Origin: Isoetes taiwanensis
Lineage: Eukaryota; Streptophyta; Lycopodiopsida; Isoetales; Isoetaceae
Assembly (NCBI GenBank): GCA_021234155.1
Contig: JAJEKV010000017.1
Location: 1,293,467 to 1,357,466, forward strand
Reading direction: 5' to 3'
DNA length: 64,000 bases
The notes under the pieces are model-generated. The model was given only the letters and a program-made list of their open reading frames with translations, was not told the origin of the DNA and made no database searches. The first letter of the stretch is position 1. Every line of letters starts with the position of its first letter. The translations under genes were made by a program, and so were the position numbers. This document shows, piece by piece, positions 53,334 to 64,000 of this stretch.

Positions 53334-56300
53334 ATATCTCTAATATATAATTGTAATATGGAGGATTAGGGGCAGCTTAGGGCACGTGATATTGTTATTT
53401 TTTTTGCTTAGAGTTGGACAGGTGTCAAGTTCTAAAATACTAAGTGAGAGAGTGAACGTTTCGGAACTTGGATGTACCGGGAGCAATGGGCATTTTGGAA
53501 ACTTCTAGAAGGGTCGGGTTTGAGGTCCGGCGGAGGTTCCTAAGGAGCTAAGGTTGTTCCCGGGCGAACTGGGGCCATTGCTCGGAGAAGCTTCCGGAAG
53601 GGCCAAAGATAGTATAAAAAGAACGAGGCGGAGAAGTTCCGAACCCGGATGACGGGTTAGGAAGATTGTCAACGGAGCGAATGTTAGTGGTTTGGCCTTG
53701 AGAGATTGGGTTAGAGAGGTGTGTCGGATTTGGCGGAGTAACCGGCTTTTGTTTGTGGGCATCGGTATTTGTGTTCATTTTGAGAAAGCGTATCTTTCGT
53801 GTAATTCGAAGGCGTGCTCACATCTTGGATGAGCGGCTAATTTCATCCGCTTTCATCCGCTTGCATTTTCTCTGCTGCTTCTCTGGGTTTCTTTTCCCTG
53901 ATTTGTGGTTATGAGATACTGTTCTACGCTGCGATAGACAGCTTTACGAATTGATGCTTCACTGTCCATCTATGTTGTTTATACCTCTCTATCGCTCAGA
54001 AAAATCCAAGCCTCTGTCTTCAATCGAACCCAGTGTTCACTGCCCGAATACTACAGCATCCTTCAGTAAAAATAATGACACAAAATGTTGTTGTCAATAT
54101 ACTTTATGCCTCTACTTTCTGGAAGTACTTCATCTGCCTGATTACGCACAAGAATCATAATTATTATGTAAGCGGAGAAATGTTTGGCGCATACAACATA
54201 CTAATGGAGAACAATTACGCTTGGTTGCACAGAGATAATATTATTTGATTCTAAACTAGCTTTCAGTGAGCATAATGTTCTGTAGACTTATAGATGGAAG
54301 CTTGCATTAATATTAAACCATATCATATGCGAATTCACACTGGGAAAAAAAAAAAATCGAGACAATGGGCGTTGGTTGAAGCTTCGGGATAATGAAAAGC
54401 AACAAGCGGAAATATTCAACCGGGTCTTATACTTAAAAATTTTGATTGCCGTTGCATTGAACCCATCGGCCGAATTAAGAAAAGGCAATTAAGCAATTGG
54501 AAATGGGTCAAGACAAGGCTCCCCATAGAGCGTAACACAAGCTCATTTTGCTCGTTCTTCAAGTCTCTTCTTCTCTTGCAAATAGCTAAACTAACAACCG
54601 GTAAACAAGTTAAAAATACATTCGCCGCCAATCAAGTAGAACACTTCTTTTGTTTGATGGAATTGCTTCCTTTCACCCGGTCGTATCCCGGATTCCCCTA
54701 ATCAAAGCTTTAGAAAAGTCGATACAGCGCCAATGTATCAAAACAACTACGGCTACTTAACAGACGGCATGAATCATCTAACTAAAGGTAAATACACAGA
54801 GAACCCATGCAACCCGCAAATAAAGCCATAGCCCGCTCCACAAAAACATATTCCTGTCCCCTTAAGTGCTATCGCCAGGAGCTCCCAAGAATTGACAAGC
54901 AGCCCATTGTCCAGGTAACACTGCGATCTTCCTCAGACAAAACAGGCACGGTTTCCTTTCCTAAGAGTTCTCAGGTAATTTAATATCTGATTGCATCCTC
55001 ATGTTTATGTTGAACCAGGCCACAGAGTTCATTCGATTTACTTTCCACAAATTGTCCCTCACATTTATATTTAACCATACTAATCCTTTGTGTGTGGATA
55101 CAGATACAGGAAGCAGACAAATCCCAGCCTGCTGGCAGATCCCCTTTGCACCAATCCAATGAGCCCACTGCAGACATCCTTCCACCATCTAACACGCCCA
55201 TCAATCCGGCTATTCGCACCTTCTCAACGCCAAACACACCCACCAATACCACGATATGTCCTTTGGCACAACCGCACCCTATCAAATCAATTGGACTATT
55301 AAAGCTAGCGTAACAGAGACAAAGGCACATTACGCGAACATTCAGCCAGACCACCGGAGAGGGGCAAAATTTTCACAAATGAGGTCCTCACGAGATAAGG
55401 GGCGTAGGTTTCCTTTCATCCTTTTTCAATTAAGTTTACATAAATCGTGTTAAGCTTCCCAACAACATTTGTACATAGGGAACACAAATGCAAGTCACAA
55501 CGTTCAATGATCTTGAGAGACATTCTACGACATCCTTCAAGTAGGAAATAAAAAAAAAAGGGCCATAGAAATAAAATTACACTTCTTTGCCTTTTTAAAC
55601 TTTTCAGGTCTATTACATCTCCAAAGGTTCGATCCACCTTGCAAATAAAAGATACTCAAATATTGACAACACACTATGAGATCACATTGAATATTAGTTC
55701 CAATATACAAGAGGCCACCGAGGAAGACGCCAACAGTCCGAAATACCCCTTAATCCCATAAGAGTTTATTAAATTAGACCAATTGGCGCATACATCAATT
55801 CAACATCAAAGAGGTATTCCTAAACGACTTATATATCACTACAATTACATATATTAACTTCATTACCTCCTTTCAAACATTGCGAGATACATTATTCAAG
55901 CAAAATTAATAGATTCGACTGCAGAGGCTTGGGTATCGATCTTCAACGAACAAGCTGAGCAAATATTTGGTGATACTGGTGACGGGATGTCCATCATTCG
56001 AACCACAGACCAAACGACATATCAAAAAAAGATTCAGCAACCGCTATGGGCTCCTCGAATCTTCCATCTGCTCGTGATGCACATTGAGTACATGAACACA
56101 CAGAGACAAAAGATTACAGTTCAAGAAATCAATCCCATCGATTGGTCAACAGAATGTAAGACTTTACTAGACAAAATAGCAAATTTGAAATCGTGCTAGA
56201 TCTCTCACAAACATGTACCCCATTCCAATTTCCTTTAATACTACAATAATTTTAGAACCAAAATCATCCCACTCGCATTCACTTAAATTTCTTGACTTCT

Positions 56301-56356
56301 AAAATATTATCAGACCAAATCATTGGCGGTGGCGAATGCCGCGCTCAAAAATCTTG
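53334..56356 (+). repeat. Left inverted arm, unit 2
   Basis: Counterpart of 28,295-31,330. The reverse-complement partner begins at 63,539 and is cut by the window end. Confidence 0.85.
55104..56199 (+). pseudogene. RPA1: RPA1 fragment, unit 2 left arm
   Basis: The linker/DBD-A exon begins at 55,104 after GTGTGGATACAG. Exon 3 starts at 55,608 after a clear TTTTCAG acceptor (blurred in unit 1). It keeps the same frame break between RYSNIDN and HYEITLN. The last exon (55,925-56,199) is open: AWVSIFNEQAEQIFGDTG, SIIRTTDQTTYQKK, EYMNTQRQKITVQEINP, then LKSC and stop. This is the cleanest copy of the DBD-C end in the window. Confidence 0.82.
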
Positions 56357-56694
56357 TAAAAATATATAGATTTACGATAAAATATAATCACATTAGCTCA
56401 CTGGCTATATTGGCCATAGTAGTCTTATCAGGACATTGAGTTATTTTGGTAGAGGTTCGAGCCCCCGTATTTCATATATAAAATCTTAGTGAAGCAGTAT
56501 AGAGACTTGATATTCCATCAAAACCTTAAGCGAACACGTATTTCATATTTCAAAATCATAGATGCCCCCAGTCATAAATGATCATAAGCGAAACGAGAGG
56601 TGCCCAGAGGCTCCAACATACGATCTGGGGTATAGGATCGACAAATTCGACGTTTGTGGTAGTCCAGGATGCACCTTATTTAGACAAACCAGTA
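56354..56694 (+). repeat. tRNA-promoter-like repeat, copy B, unit 2
   Basis: Counterpart of 31,327-31,653. Confidence 0.5.
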
Positions 56695-56879
56695 TCATTT
56701 TCAACAAACCATTATGACATGTGGTTCTCTTCTATCAAATAAATCGTGTATAAAAAACTATACATATCATGGTTTTTGGATGAATTAATACTAGTTAAAT
56801 ATAGAAGTTTAATTTTGGGAGCCTTGTGACAATTATTCACACAGGCTGCCACAGCTAGACTCTGTGAGTTTTGGAATGC

Positions 56880-57860
56880 TTTTTTTTTTTTTTGAAGAAC
56901 TGTGTCAGCAATATATTAAAAGAATGGTAATGTTACAAAGCAAGTGAGGAGGAAGGAGAACTGCCCCAAAGAGACAGTGATACCTCGACACTCCACAACA
57001 AGCGCAACTCTTTCACTTAGCCTGGCCCGCCATCACCATCTACCACACCCAAGAAGTCCCCAAATGGAAAACTTCCGCTCTACTAATCCCTCGAACACCA
57101 AAAGCTTTGAAATAGCTTGTACCTCGAAGTCGAGGGAATCGAGGCCGCAGAATCCCCCCGAAGATCCACAACCGCCGCCTAAATCAACCACACCAACCAA
57201 GCCGCGCCTGGTGATGCAAGGCTTTGCCAGACGGCCAAGCACGGGATATACATGAAGCGAAGAATTGTTGGCTATTCAATCTCACCGAAATGCATTCCGA
57301 CCCAATCCCGGCAACCCGGCAGTGAGGGTATAAAAACGCATAATGCTCCATTAGCCTCAATGATGAAGGCTAAACAAGGGCAAGAGGGGGTCACACCAAG
57401 CCTAAACCGACTCACAAGGACATTCCCCCCGACTGGAGGTGCACCACGCCCGCCAAGCACCCGAACCTTCGGTGCGGGAGTCCGCGTCCATCGCCCAAAC
57501 CGAAAGGCCATCGAACCCGAAGCCGCAGAGACCACTTGCCTCGGGAGCAAGGAAAGGTCGCGAATAGCCAACACCCCGTAACAAGACCGCATAAAAACAA
57601 GAAGATACAACATCTCGATGAACCTTTCCAAACTGCACCACCACATCACCCCGAGGGACTATAGGTATGTGTGGCGAATACTCCCCGCCACTTGTTCCCG
57701 GATAGCCCTCCATCGTCCTTCAGCGAAAAGCGAAAGCTCGAAAAGAACTCCCAAAGCTTAGCCGACCATCCCAATACCAATCCTCCAAGGTGAGCCTGAC
57801 GGCTTCGCCTCCAACGAGCTCAAGTCCGGAAAGCATGCATAAGGCTTTTTTTTAAACAAC
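56880..57860 (-). mobile_element. 5'-truncated LINE in R copy c, unit 2
   Basis: Counterpart of 31,849-32,828. The coding remnants are more broken by small indels, and GC-rich parts differ most between units. Confidence 0.7.
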
Positions 57861-59901
57861 AATTTTTCTTTTTCTGGCAAAAATGGTTGATTGATTTTCA
57901 TTTTGACTCCCTACTCCTCTCTTTGATCTCCAACTGCGGCATGGAGAAGCCGTGATATCGATAAAATATTGCAGATAGTCCTCTCAGTCTTGCCTTTTAT
58001 CGCTGCGAATTTTGTGTAGGAATATGTTTGAGCTTGGGTCCGGTTGCATGAACAGCCATCCTATCAATTTGCCCCCCAGCTTCCGCCTCCATACTGCTAG
58101 TTTTCGTTGGCTAGGCTATGAAGCTATTCTCGCCGTGGTTTTCTCAATCTAGATTCTTTTAGAGCTACGGAGACTATGAACTTGCAACTTTCTCGCTTTC
58201 TTTTTCAAGTTTTAAATGCATGTCCTTCAGTTTCTCAGTACATAGTTTTTGATTGGAGTTCATTATCTCAAGTTTGTTGCGTGACCTCTCCTCGCAATTG
58301 CGAAAAGAAGAGAAATAGCTAGATGTTGATGCATGGATATTTACTGCCTTATAGTCGTAGCTTCCTTTCACTTCTTGAGATCAACTTGCATTATTTACAA
58401 AGGTCTGAGATGGAGGAAACTTGGGTCTCTTTCTCGGCCAGTCCCAATGATCTCGATATTGAACCCGGTTTCCGGGATGATGATGGGCCTAAGTCGGTTG
58501 TTGCCATTGTGTACATGAGGTAGTGTCGAGAAGTAATGGAATGTTTAAGGATGAGCGTTCCCCAAGGGCATTGTAATATATTATATTATGTCTGCTCTCT
58601 CTCTTGCAACATATTTTGTGTGTTTTAAGAAACGAAGTTACTTTTTGTTCGAGATTTGGAAGACTTGCTCCTTGAGTTTAATTTTGGTTCAAAACCCCGC
58701 CTATTCCACCATGGGTTGTAAACAATGAGGATTCTCATTCACGAGAGGGTCGAATGATTACATATGTTAACTGTGGGTAGCCACACACCTGCGTACTACC
58801 CACTAAACAAATAATGTGTTAACGCACTGTGGGTCGCCCTTGCAACTGTGCATGAAGCTGGAGAACATGTTAGAATTGGTGAGCCAGAAAGAAGACAATA
58901 TAATGGTGGCAATGAAGGATTAACTCACATGAAGCTTTACATTTTGCCAAACCTAAGTTTATATGATTGCATATCATAAGTGTGGTTGGCGCTTTGTATA
59001 CTGCTAAGGTACGCAAAGGAATTTCCATTTTGTTTCATGCTTGCAGCTATTGTAGGAGGAATACCTAGGAATAATATAATGATTGTTAAGTTGTATACGC
59101 TCCTTCAAGGTATTGAAAGCTTTTGATGAACTTCTGCAGATAGTTAGCATCTTATTGTAAAAGCGATGTATTGTTTTACAAAGACTGCTTAGTTAATATA
59201 TTTTCTATACATATCTTTGTAGGTTTGCCTTGGACAAATATGCAAGGCTTTTGTACTTGGATTGGTTTTCGTGTTCTTAAATTCATTATGCGTTATTATA
59301 TGGTTATGGTATAAGCTCTCAGAAAAAAAAGACAAGTTAGTAGTGAAGGCTCTAGGATGCATGCCATGTTATGAAGGTGGAAAGCTATAATTGAGCATTA
59401 TTGTTTATGTAAATTAATTGCATAAAAAAAATTAAGTGTGTACCCCCACGTCCAAAAATGGCAGCTTGCAAGTTACAGGCACCAAAGTAGCATTTCCATT
59501 TTGCACCTAACTAGAAGAAAACCCCTATGTTTTTAACGCTTTTTTATGCATTTTTTGAACGAAAATAATAATAATATATTATAATTTAATAAGGGCATTA
59601 CAAAGTTGATTTGATACACGTCGCAATTGATAGGGTCAAATGAAATGCATAACACATGTATAACGCGTAACAACATTGAAAGGCATTACAAGGTTGTAAT
59701 ACATTTCAAAAGTTTTTAATAGACGTCAGTTTCACATTTAAAACAAGTTTCAAAAAGAAACACACTTCTCCATTTATAGATGGACTCTCCTTTCATTTGT
59801 ACATCTGCTTATACCCATAATTGCCAAAATAAATGATCACTAAGCATACTAATAAAACATCACATACCTATAGTGACATATGATGGCCTTTGATGCCTAA
59901 G
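57861..59901. repeat. R-family copy c, unit 2
   Basis: Counterpart of 32,829-34,852. Confidence 0.6.
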
Positions 59902-61669
59902 TTGTATTGAATTGAATGTTTTCTAATCGTCCACGGAGACCAATTAGTCTATGGGACTCCAAACCCCCACATACCTTTGCTCTTCTAAATTTGATGAATG
60001 GTTAAAATTGCGGTTTGAAGGAATGAACTAGGATTTTCTTTGCAAAAAAAAAGGGATTCCCATGAATTTTCATCATACACAATTATTCACCCACCGCCAT
60101 AGCGGACTACGTAAATTACAAAAAAGGGGGTTCTTGAAAAGCAAATCATATTTTTTGAAATAGTTTTTCCAGCCTTTACATTTTATGAAAGCCGAAGAGG
60201 ATGAACCTAACATTTTCTAGCATTTTGAAGATGGCCCATAATAATCTAATACAAGATTGAAACATCATATTTTTTACTAGAGCACATCCATGCAAGCTCG
60301 CTCTCATCGGTTCCCCATCATCCAAGTGTCAAGTATTTCTAAAAGCATCGTCTTGGTTTTCTTCCAACACAAAGTTGCTTCAATTCTACGGTTTTGTGCA
60401 AAAAAAATGTTGGGTTTCTTCAACTTTTGAGCTTTCTTCTTCAAAAACAGATCGCGCTGCAATAATTTTCCAAATTACAACTGTTCGAGAGATCATAAAG
60501 CAATATGCATGTCTCATTTGATAAAGGTGCTTGAATCAAAACCAAGATCGGGACCAAGAATGTGCCGCGCCGGCATTGGACGAGTGAAGGCGTGATTAAT
60601 ACAATGTGGCTATCACTATGGCGGCCAAAGCCTTGAGGAGTTCGAGGATGACTTTCTTCGCGATGGATGGTCGAATGGTCTTTGTAACATCATATCCACG
60701 ACAACTTCGACAAACATATCACCTACTAACTTCACATAATGCAGAAAACTTTGATCTCAAAGCATTAAATAGAAGATTCCTAATCTCATCCGTTGCATTA
60801 ACATATCCCAACAATATCTAGTCAGCCCACCTCTCCGGGGTTTACCCTACAGGCAATCAAAAACAATAAATTAAGGGTTACTCCAATTATATGAATTTGG
60901 AGCCCCAACTAAAAGAAAGAATATAGGTTGTTGGTTAATGTGACTGGCCAAGGCTTATCATCGGGACTAAAAACCCGAACCATTTTGGGTTTTAGTGGAA
61001 AACCCTAGTGATAAGCCTTATTAAGGAGCTTCCACATAGGCTTAGTTTCAACTCATGTAATTTCAATCCCTAGATGGGCCCAAAATCAAAGTCTAAAGAC
61101 TATGAAACTTCGCTACACTCAGACGGATAGTCAACATTTTGCTCTAACATGGAAAGTCGCAAAATCCTCGATAGCTCCTCACATTGAAGGCGGGCATAAG
61201 CCCTACGATCATAATTAGCGAGAAATTTGAGATATACAGGAAGTGGCTTGACATTGGATTTGTATCAGCTGCCATTCTACTGTGAAGAAAAGAGGTTGAT
61301 GATTGGAATCCGCCTCCTCATCCCTACTATATGTTCCCACTTGTACATGAGTTAGAAGATGTAAATCCCGCTTGTCCACGAGCATATAATCCACTACGCT
61401 AGATTCCCCACCCTGATTCTCTTGTCAGTAGGTGTAGTAGGAGGAGATGGCGATTACTATTTACTTGAACCATCTTCTTAAGTTTACTAAGTCCCTTCTA
61501 ATTTACCGACGGAAAGCCACTCAAGCCAGCCAGTTACAAGACACTTGAAGCATTTTCTTCAGTTTATAAGCATTAAGCATTACCAGAAATGGAGCCCCGC
61601 ATTACATTAGAGCAAATTGTTAAATGAATTCACGTTCTTAAAATCACATAATTAAGAGCATTTAACCAC

Positions 61670-62905
61670 ATTTCCATTTTCCTTCTTTTTTTTTTTTTTC
61701 GCTTTGCATTTTCCATGGTTTTCTTTAATTTTCCCTTTTCCATTTTTTGCATTTACCTTTTTTTTTTTACTACTGTTCCATTTCTACCATCTCCCTTTTC
61801 CCTTTTTTGTTTTCCCCTTCACCATTTTTATTTTTCTAATTTTGCATTGCCTTTTCTCCCATTTTTGTTTGCCCTTTCCAATCTCCTTTTTTCATTTTCA
61901 CCCTTTCTCCATCACTTTTTTTTCCTTTTTTTTTCCTTTTCCATTTTCTATTCTCTAATTTTCCCTTTTCTATTTTTCTTCCTTTTTTCCCTCCCTCCCT
62001 CTTCTATTTTCTTATTTTTACCCTTATTTTCCCCTCATTCCTTTTTTTCTCCCCTGTATCCCTTCCCCTTTTCCTTTTACATTTTTTCTCTTTTCTTTTT
62101 CTCCCCTTCCCTCTCCTCCCCTTCCATTCGCTTCGCTTCCCTTTGCCCTTTCCCTTTTCGATGGCCTTTTTCCCTTCCCTTTTTCTCATGTCCAGCCCTT
62201 TCTCTCTTTCACTTTTTCTCGTACAATTTTTCCTCCCATTTTTCCCTCTCCCCCTCCCTTTTCAGTTTATTTTTCTCTTTCTCTTTTCCCATATCCTTTT
62301 CCCCACATCTTTTTCTTCTTCTTTTTTCAGTTCCCTTTTTTTCCTTCCCTTTATTTTCATGTTTTTTTTTCCTTCCCTTTCCTCCTCCTTTATTCTTTTC
62401 CCTTTCATTTTTTCCATACCTTCCCTTTTCCCCTTTCCTCGCACTTGCCCATTTCCTTCTTTTTCCCTTCTCGTTTCCCTCCTTCCTCTTCCCGTTTTCT
62501 CTGTGCCCTTTTTCCTTCCCTTCCCCTCTTCCCCCTCCCTTTTTCTCTTCCATTTTTTCCCTTAATTTTTTGCCTTTTTCCCACCTTTTTCCTCTTCCCC
62601 TTTCCCAATGTCCCTTTTCCCAAAATCTCTTCCTTCCTTCCTTCCTTCCTTCTCCTCCTCTTTTCCCTTCCCTTCTCTCTACCCTTTTTCTCTTCCCTTT
62701 TTTCCCTTTCTTTTTGCTCCTGTCCTCACCATTTCCCTCTTCTTCTTTTCGTAGTATCTTTTTTTCCTTCCTTTTCTCAATTTCTTTTCCTTTCCCCTTT
62801 TCCGTGCTCTTTTCCCTTTTCCTTCTTCCGTTTTAGCCGTGCCTTTTTTTCTTTCACTTTGCCCCTTTCTTTTAGTTTTACTTTTAGTTTTCTTTTTCTT
62901 TTTTT
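61670..62905 (+). repeat. Polypyrimidine tract, unit 2
   Basis: Counterpart of 36,632-37,864, with length changes in many homopolymers. The reading frames of the two copies differ accordingly, which confirms they are not coding. Confidence 0.9.
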
Positions 62906-62960
62906 AAGCAATATCTCTAGGTGGCTGCAAATGCGCCCCTAGCTAGACATGATTGATGTA

Positions 62961-63023
62961 TATTTGGTCCCATAGACCCAAGCGATCTCTCGTAGACGTT
63001 AATATAATCTTTCTTTCTTTCCT
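62961..63023 (+). mobile_element. Retroposon 3' end with (CTTT)n tail, unit 2
   Basis: GGTCCCATAGACC, GTAGACGTTAATATAATC and three TTTC units. It shows the shared core more clearly than the unit 1 copy. Confidence 0.55.
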
Positions 63024-63538
63024 CCCTATTCCTTTTCCCTTTTCTCTTAAGAGATCAGAGCATGGCCAATCACGGTGGTGGGAAGTCGTGCGTTAAATCT
63101 CGGCCTTCGGATGCAATCAGATGATCTCGACCATCCAAATTAAGGTTTGATTCATGACATACGCGAAAACTTTATAATATAAGAAGATAAGCAACCACAT
63201 CAAAAATTTATCCTGGTAATATTAAGCAGAGCAAAAATGGTGATCAGCAACCATTTGAATAAATATTAAATATTATAACCCCTGATCAGGGTTCGAAAAA
63301 AATTTTAAGCCTTAAATCAGACAATTTGCCGCCTATAGATAAGACGTACTGGCTTTAATATAGAACAAGACTTCTAAGCTATGTTATTTTGTACTGGAAT
63401 TTTGCGGGCATCTAAAAATCTAAACTGGAAATTTTGAATTCCAACCAGAATTTTAAGGGGCTAACTCCCACTTTCTGATTTTTAGCACTTGACGAAACTC
63501 AATATTATATGCTTTTTTAGCCCTTACGAAACTAAATA

Positions 63539-64000
63539 TTACAAGAATTTGTCGCGGCGGCATTCGCCGCCGCAGTCAGATTTGGTCTGATAATATTTTA
63601 GAAGTCAAGAAATTTAAGTGAATGCGAGTGGGATGATTTTGGTTCTAAAATTATTGTAGTATTAAAGGAAATTGGAATGGGGTACATGTTTGTGAGAGAT
63701 CTAGCACGATTTCAAATTTGCTATTTTGTCTAGTAAAGTCTTACATTCTGTTGACCAATCGATGGGATTGATTTCTTGAACTGTAATCTTTTGTCTCTGT
63801 GTGTTCATGTACTCAATGTGCATCACGAGCAGATGGAAGATTCGAGGAGCCCATAGCGGTTGCTGAATCTTTTTTTGATATGTCGTTTGGTCTGTGGTTC
63901 GAATGATGGACATCCCGTCACCAGTATCACCAAATATTTGCTCAGCTTGTTCGTTGAAGATCGATACCCAAGCCTCTGCAGTCGAATCTATTAATTTTGC
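63539..64000 (-). repeat. Right inverted arm, unit 2 (cut by the window end)
   Basis: The inner end carries GCGGCGGCATTCGCCGCCGC (63,554-63,573), a perfect 8-bp stem with a 4-base loop, then the reverse complement of the arm. Confidence 0.8.
63701..63975 (-). pseudogene. RPA1: RPA1 last exon, unit 2 right arm
   Basis: The minus-strand exon encodes SIIRTTDQTTYQKKIQQPLW through LKSC and stop, identical in reading to the left-arm copy at 55,925-56,199. Upstream exons lie beyond the window. Confidence 0.8.

Larger units (their letters stand above)
43117..64000 (+). repeat. Unit 2 of the direct 25-kb duplication (right end cut)
   Basis: It follows unit 1 in order and orientation to the window end. 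Similarity is patchy: 47.7-49.7 kb is almost identical to 22.7-24.7 kb, while 43.1-47.6, 53.4-54.8 and 57.0-57.9 kb show dense small differences. Confidence 0.85.

Noticed and set aside
63554-63573. Helitron 3' end suggested by the GC hairpin
   Set aside because: No CTRR follows at the right distance and no 5' TC end or Rep/helicase is seen.

Overview
The window looks like a repeat-rich, intergenic part of a land-plant nuclear genome. The evidence is a degenerate Ty1/Copia element, several plant-type LINEs, PIF/Harbinger- and hAT-type DNA elements, AT-rich intron-like DNA, and fragments of eukaryotic housekeeping genes with GT-AG splice borders (replication protein A large subunit, an ASCC1-like protein). 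No intact protein-coding gene, rRNA, functional tRNA or CRISPR array is visible. Lineage within plants cannot be fixed by eye; a lycophyte, fern, bryophyte or gymnosperm would all fit.

Region 1 (1-18,061) is a single-copy nest of elements. It holds: LINE 3' fragments (7-234, 1,100-1,446, 1,480-2,080); a 39-unit GATA microsatellite (2,119-2,274); a Copia element missing its 5' LTR (2,505-6,973); a decayed gene with coiled-coil exons (7,216-8,680, possibly resuming at 11,040); a minus-strand L1 (8,735-11,036) between 46-bp direct repeats; a miniature LTR-like pair (11,244-12,690) whose left repeat is split by a 1,011-bp PIF/Harbinger element with TTA target duplication; and a plus-strand LINE with ORF1 and endonuclease/RT (13,097-17,690) that carries a 334-bp hAT-type MITE exactly in front of its catalytic FVDD codons.

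Region 2 (18,062-64,000) is one segment of about 25.05 kb present twice in direct order. Unit 1 is 18,062-43,116; unit 2 starts at 43,117 and runs off the end of the window. Each unit carries three copies of an unclassified repeat family (called R here), a tRNA-like SINE, an ORF1-only LINE derivative, ASCC1-like exons, a 634-643 bp hAT element with perfect 8-bp target duplications, an L1 fragment, tRNA-promoter-like repeats, and a 1.2-kb polypyrimidine tract. Each also carries two arms of about 3.04 kb, in inverted order around a 7.2-kb spacer. Every arm carries the same broken fragment of an RPA1 gene.

Two themes connect the parts. First, a retroposon family shares a 3' core, but its members end in different simple repeats: (CTAT)n, (CTATT)n, (TTCAA)n, (ATCTT)n or (CTTT)n. 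This family seeds the microsatellites of the window, including one insertion that is only a tail with target duplications. Second, the inverted RPA1 arms form a candidate hairpin-RNA locus. The two units differ in patches, mainly at CAG/CTG and homopolymers. That pattern looks more like long-read consensus error at CHG-methylated sites than evolution, so frameshifts in Region 2 should be read with caution.
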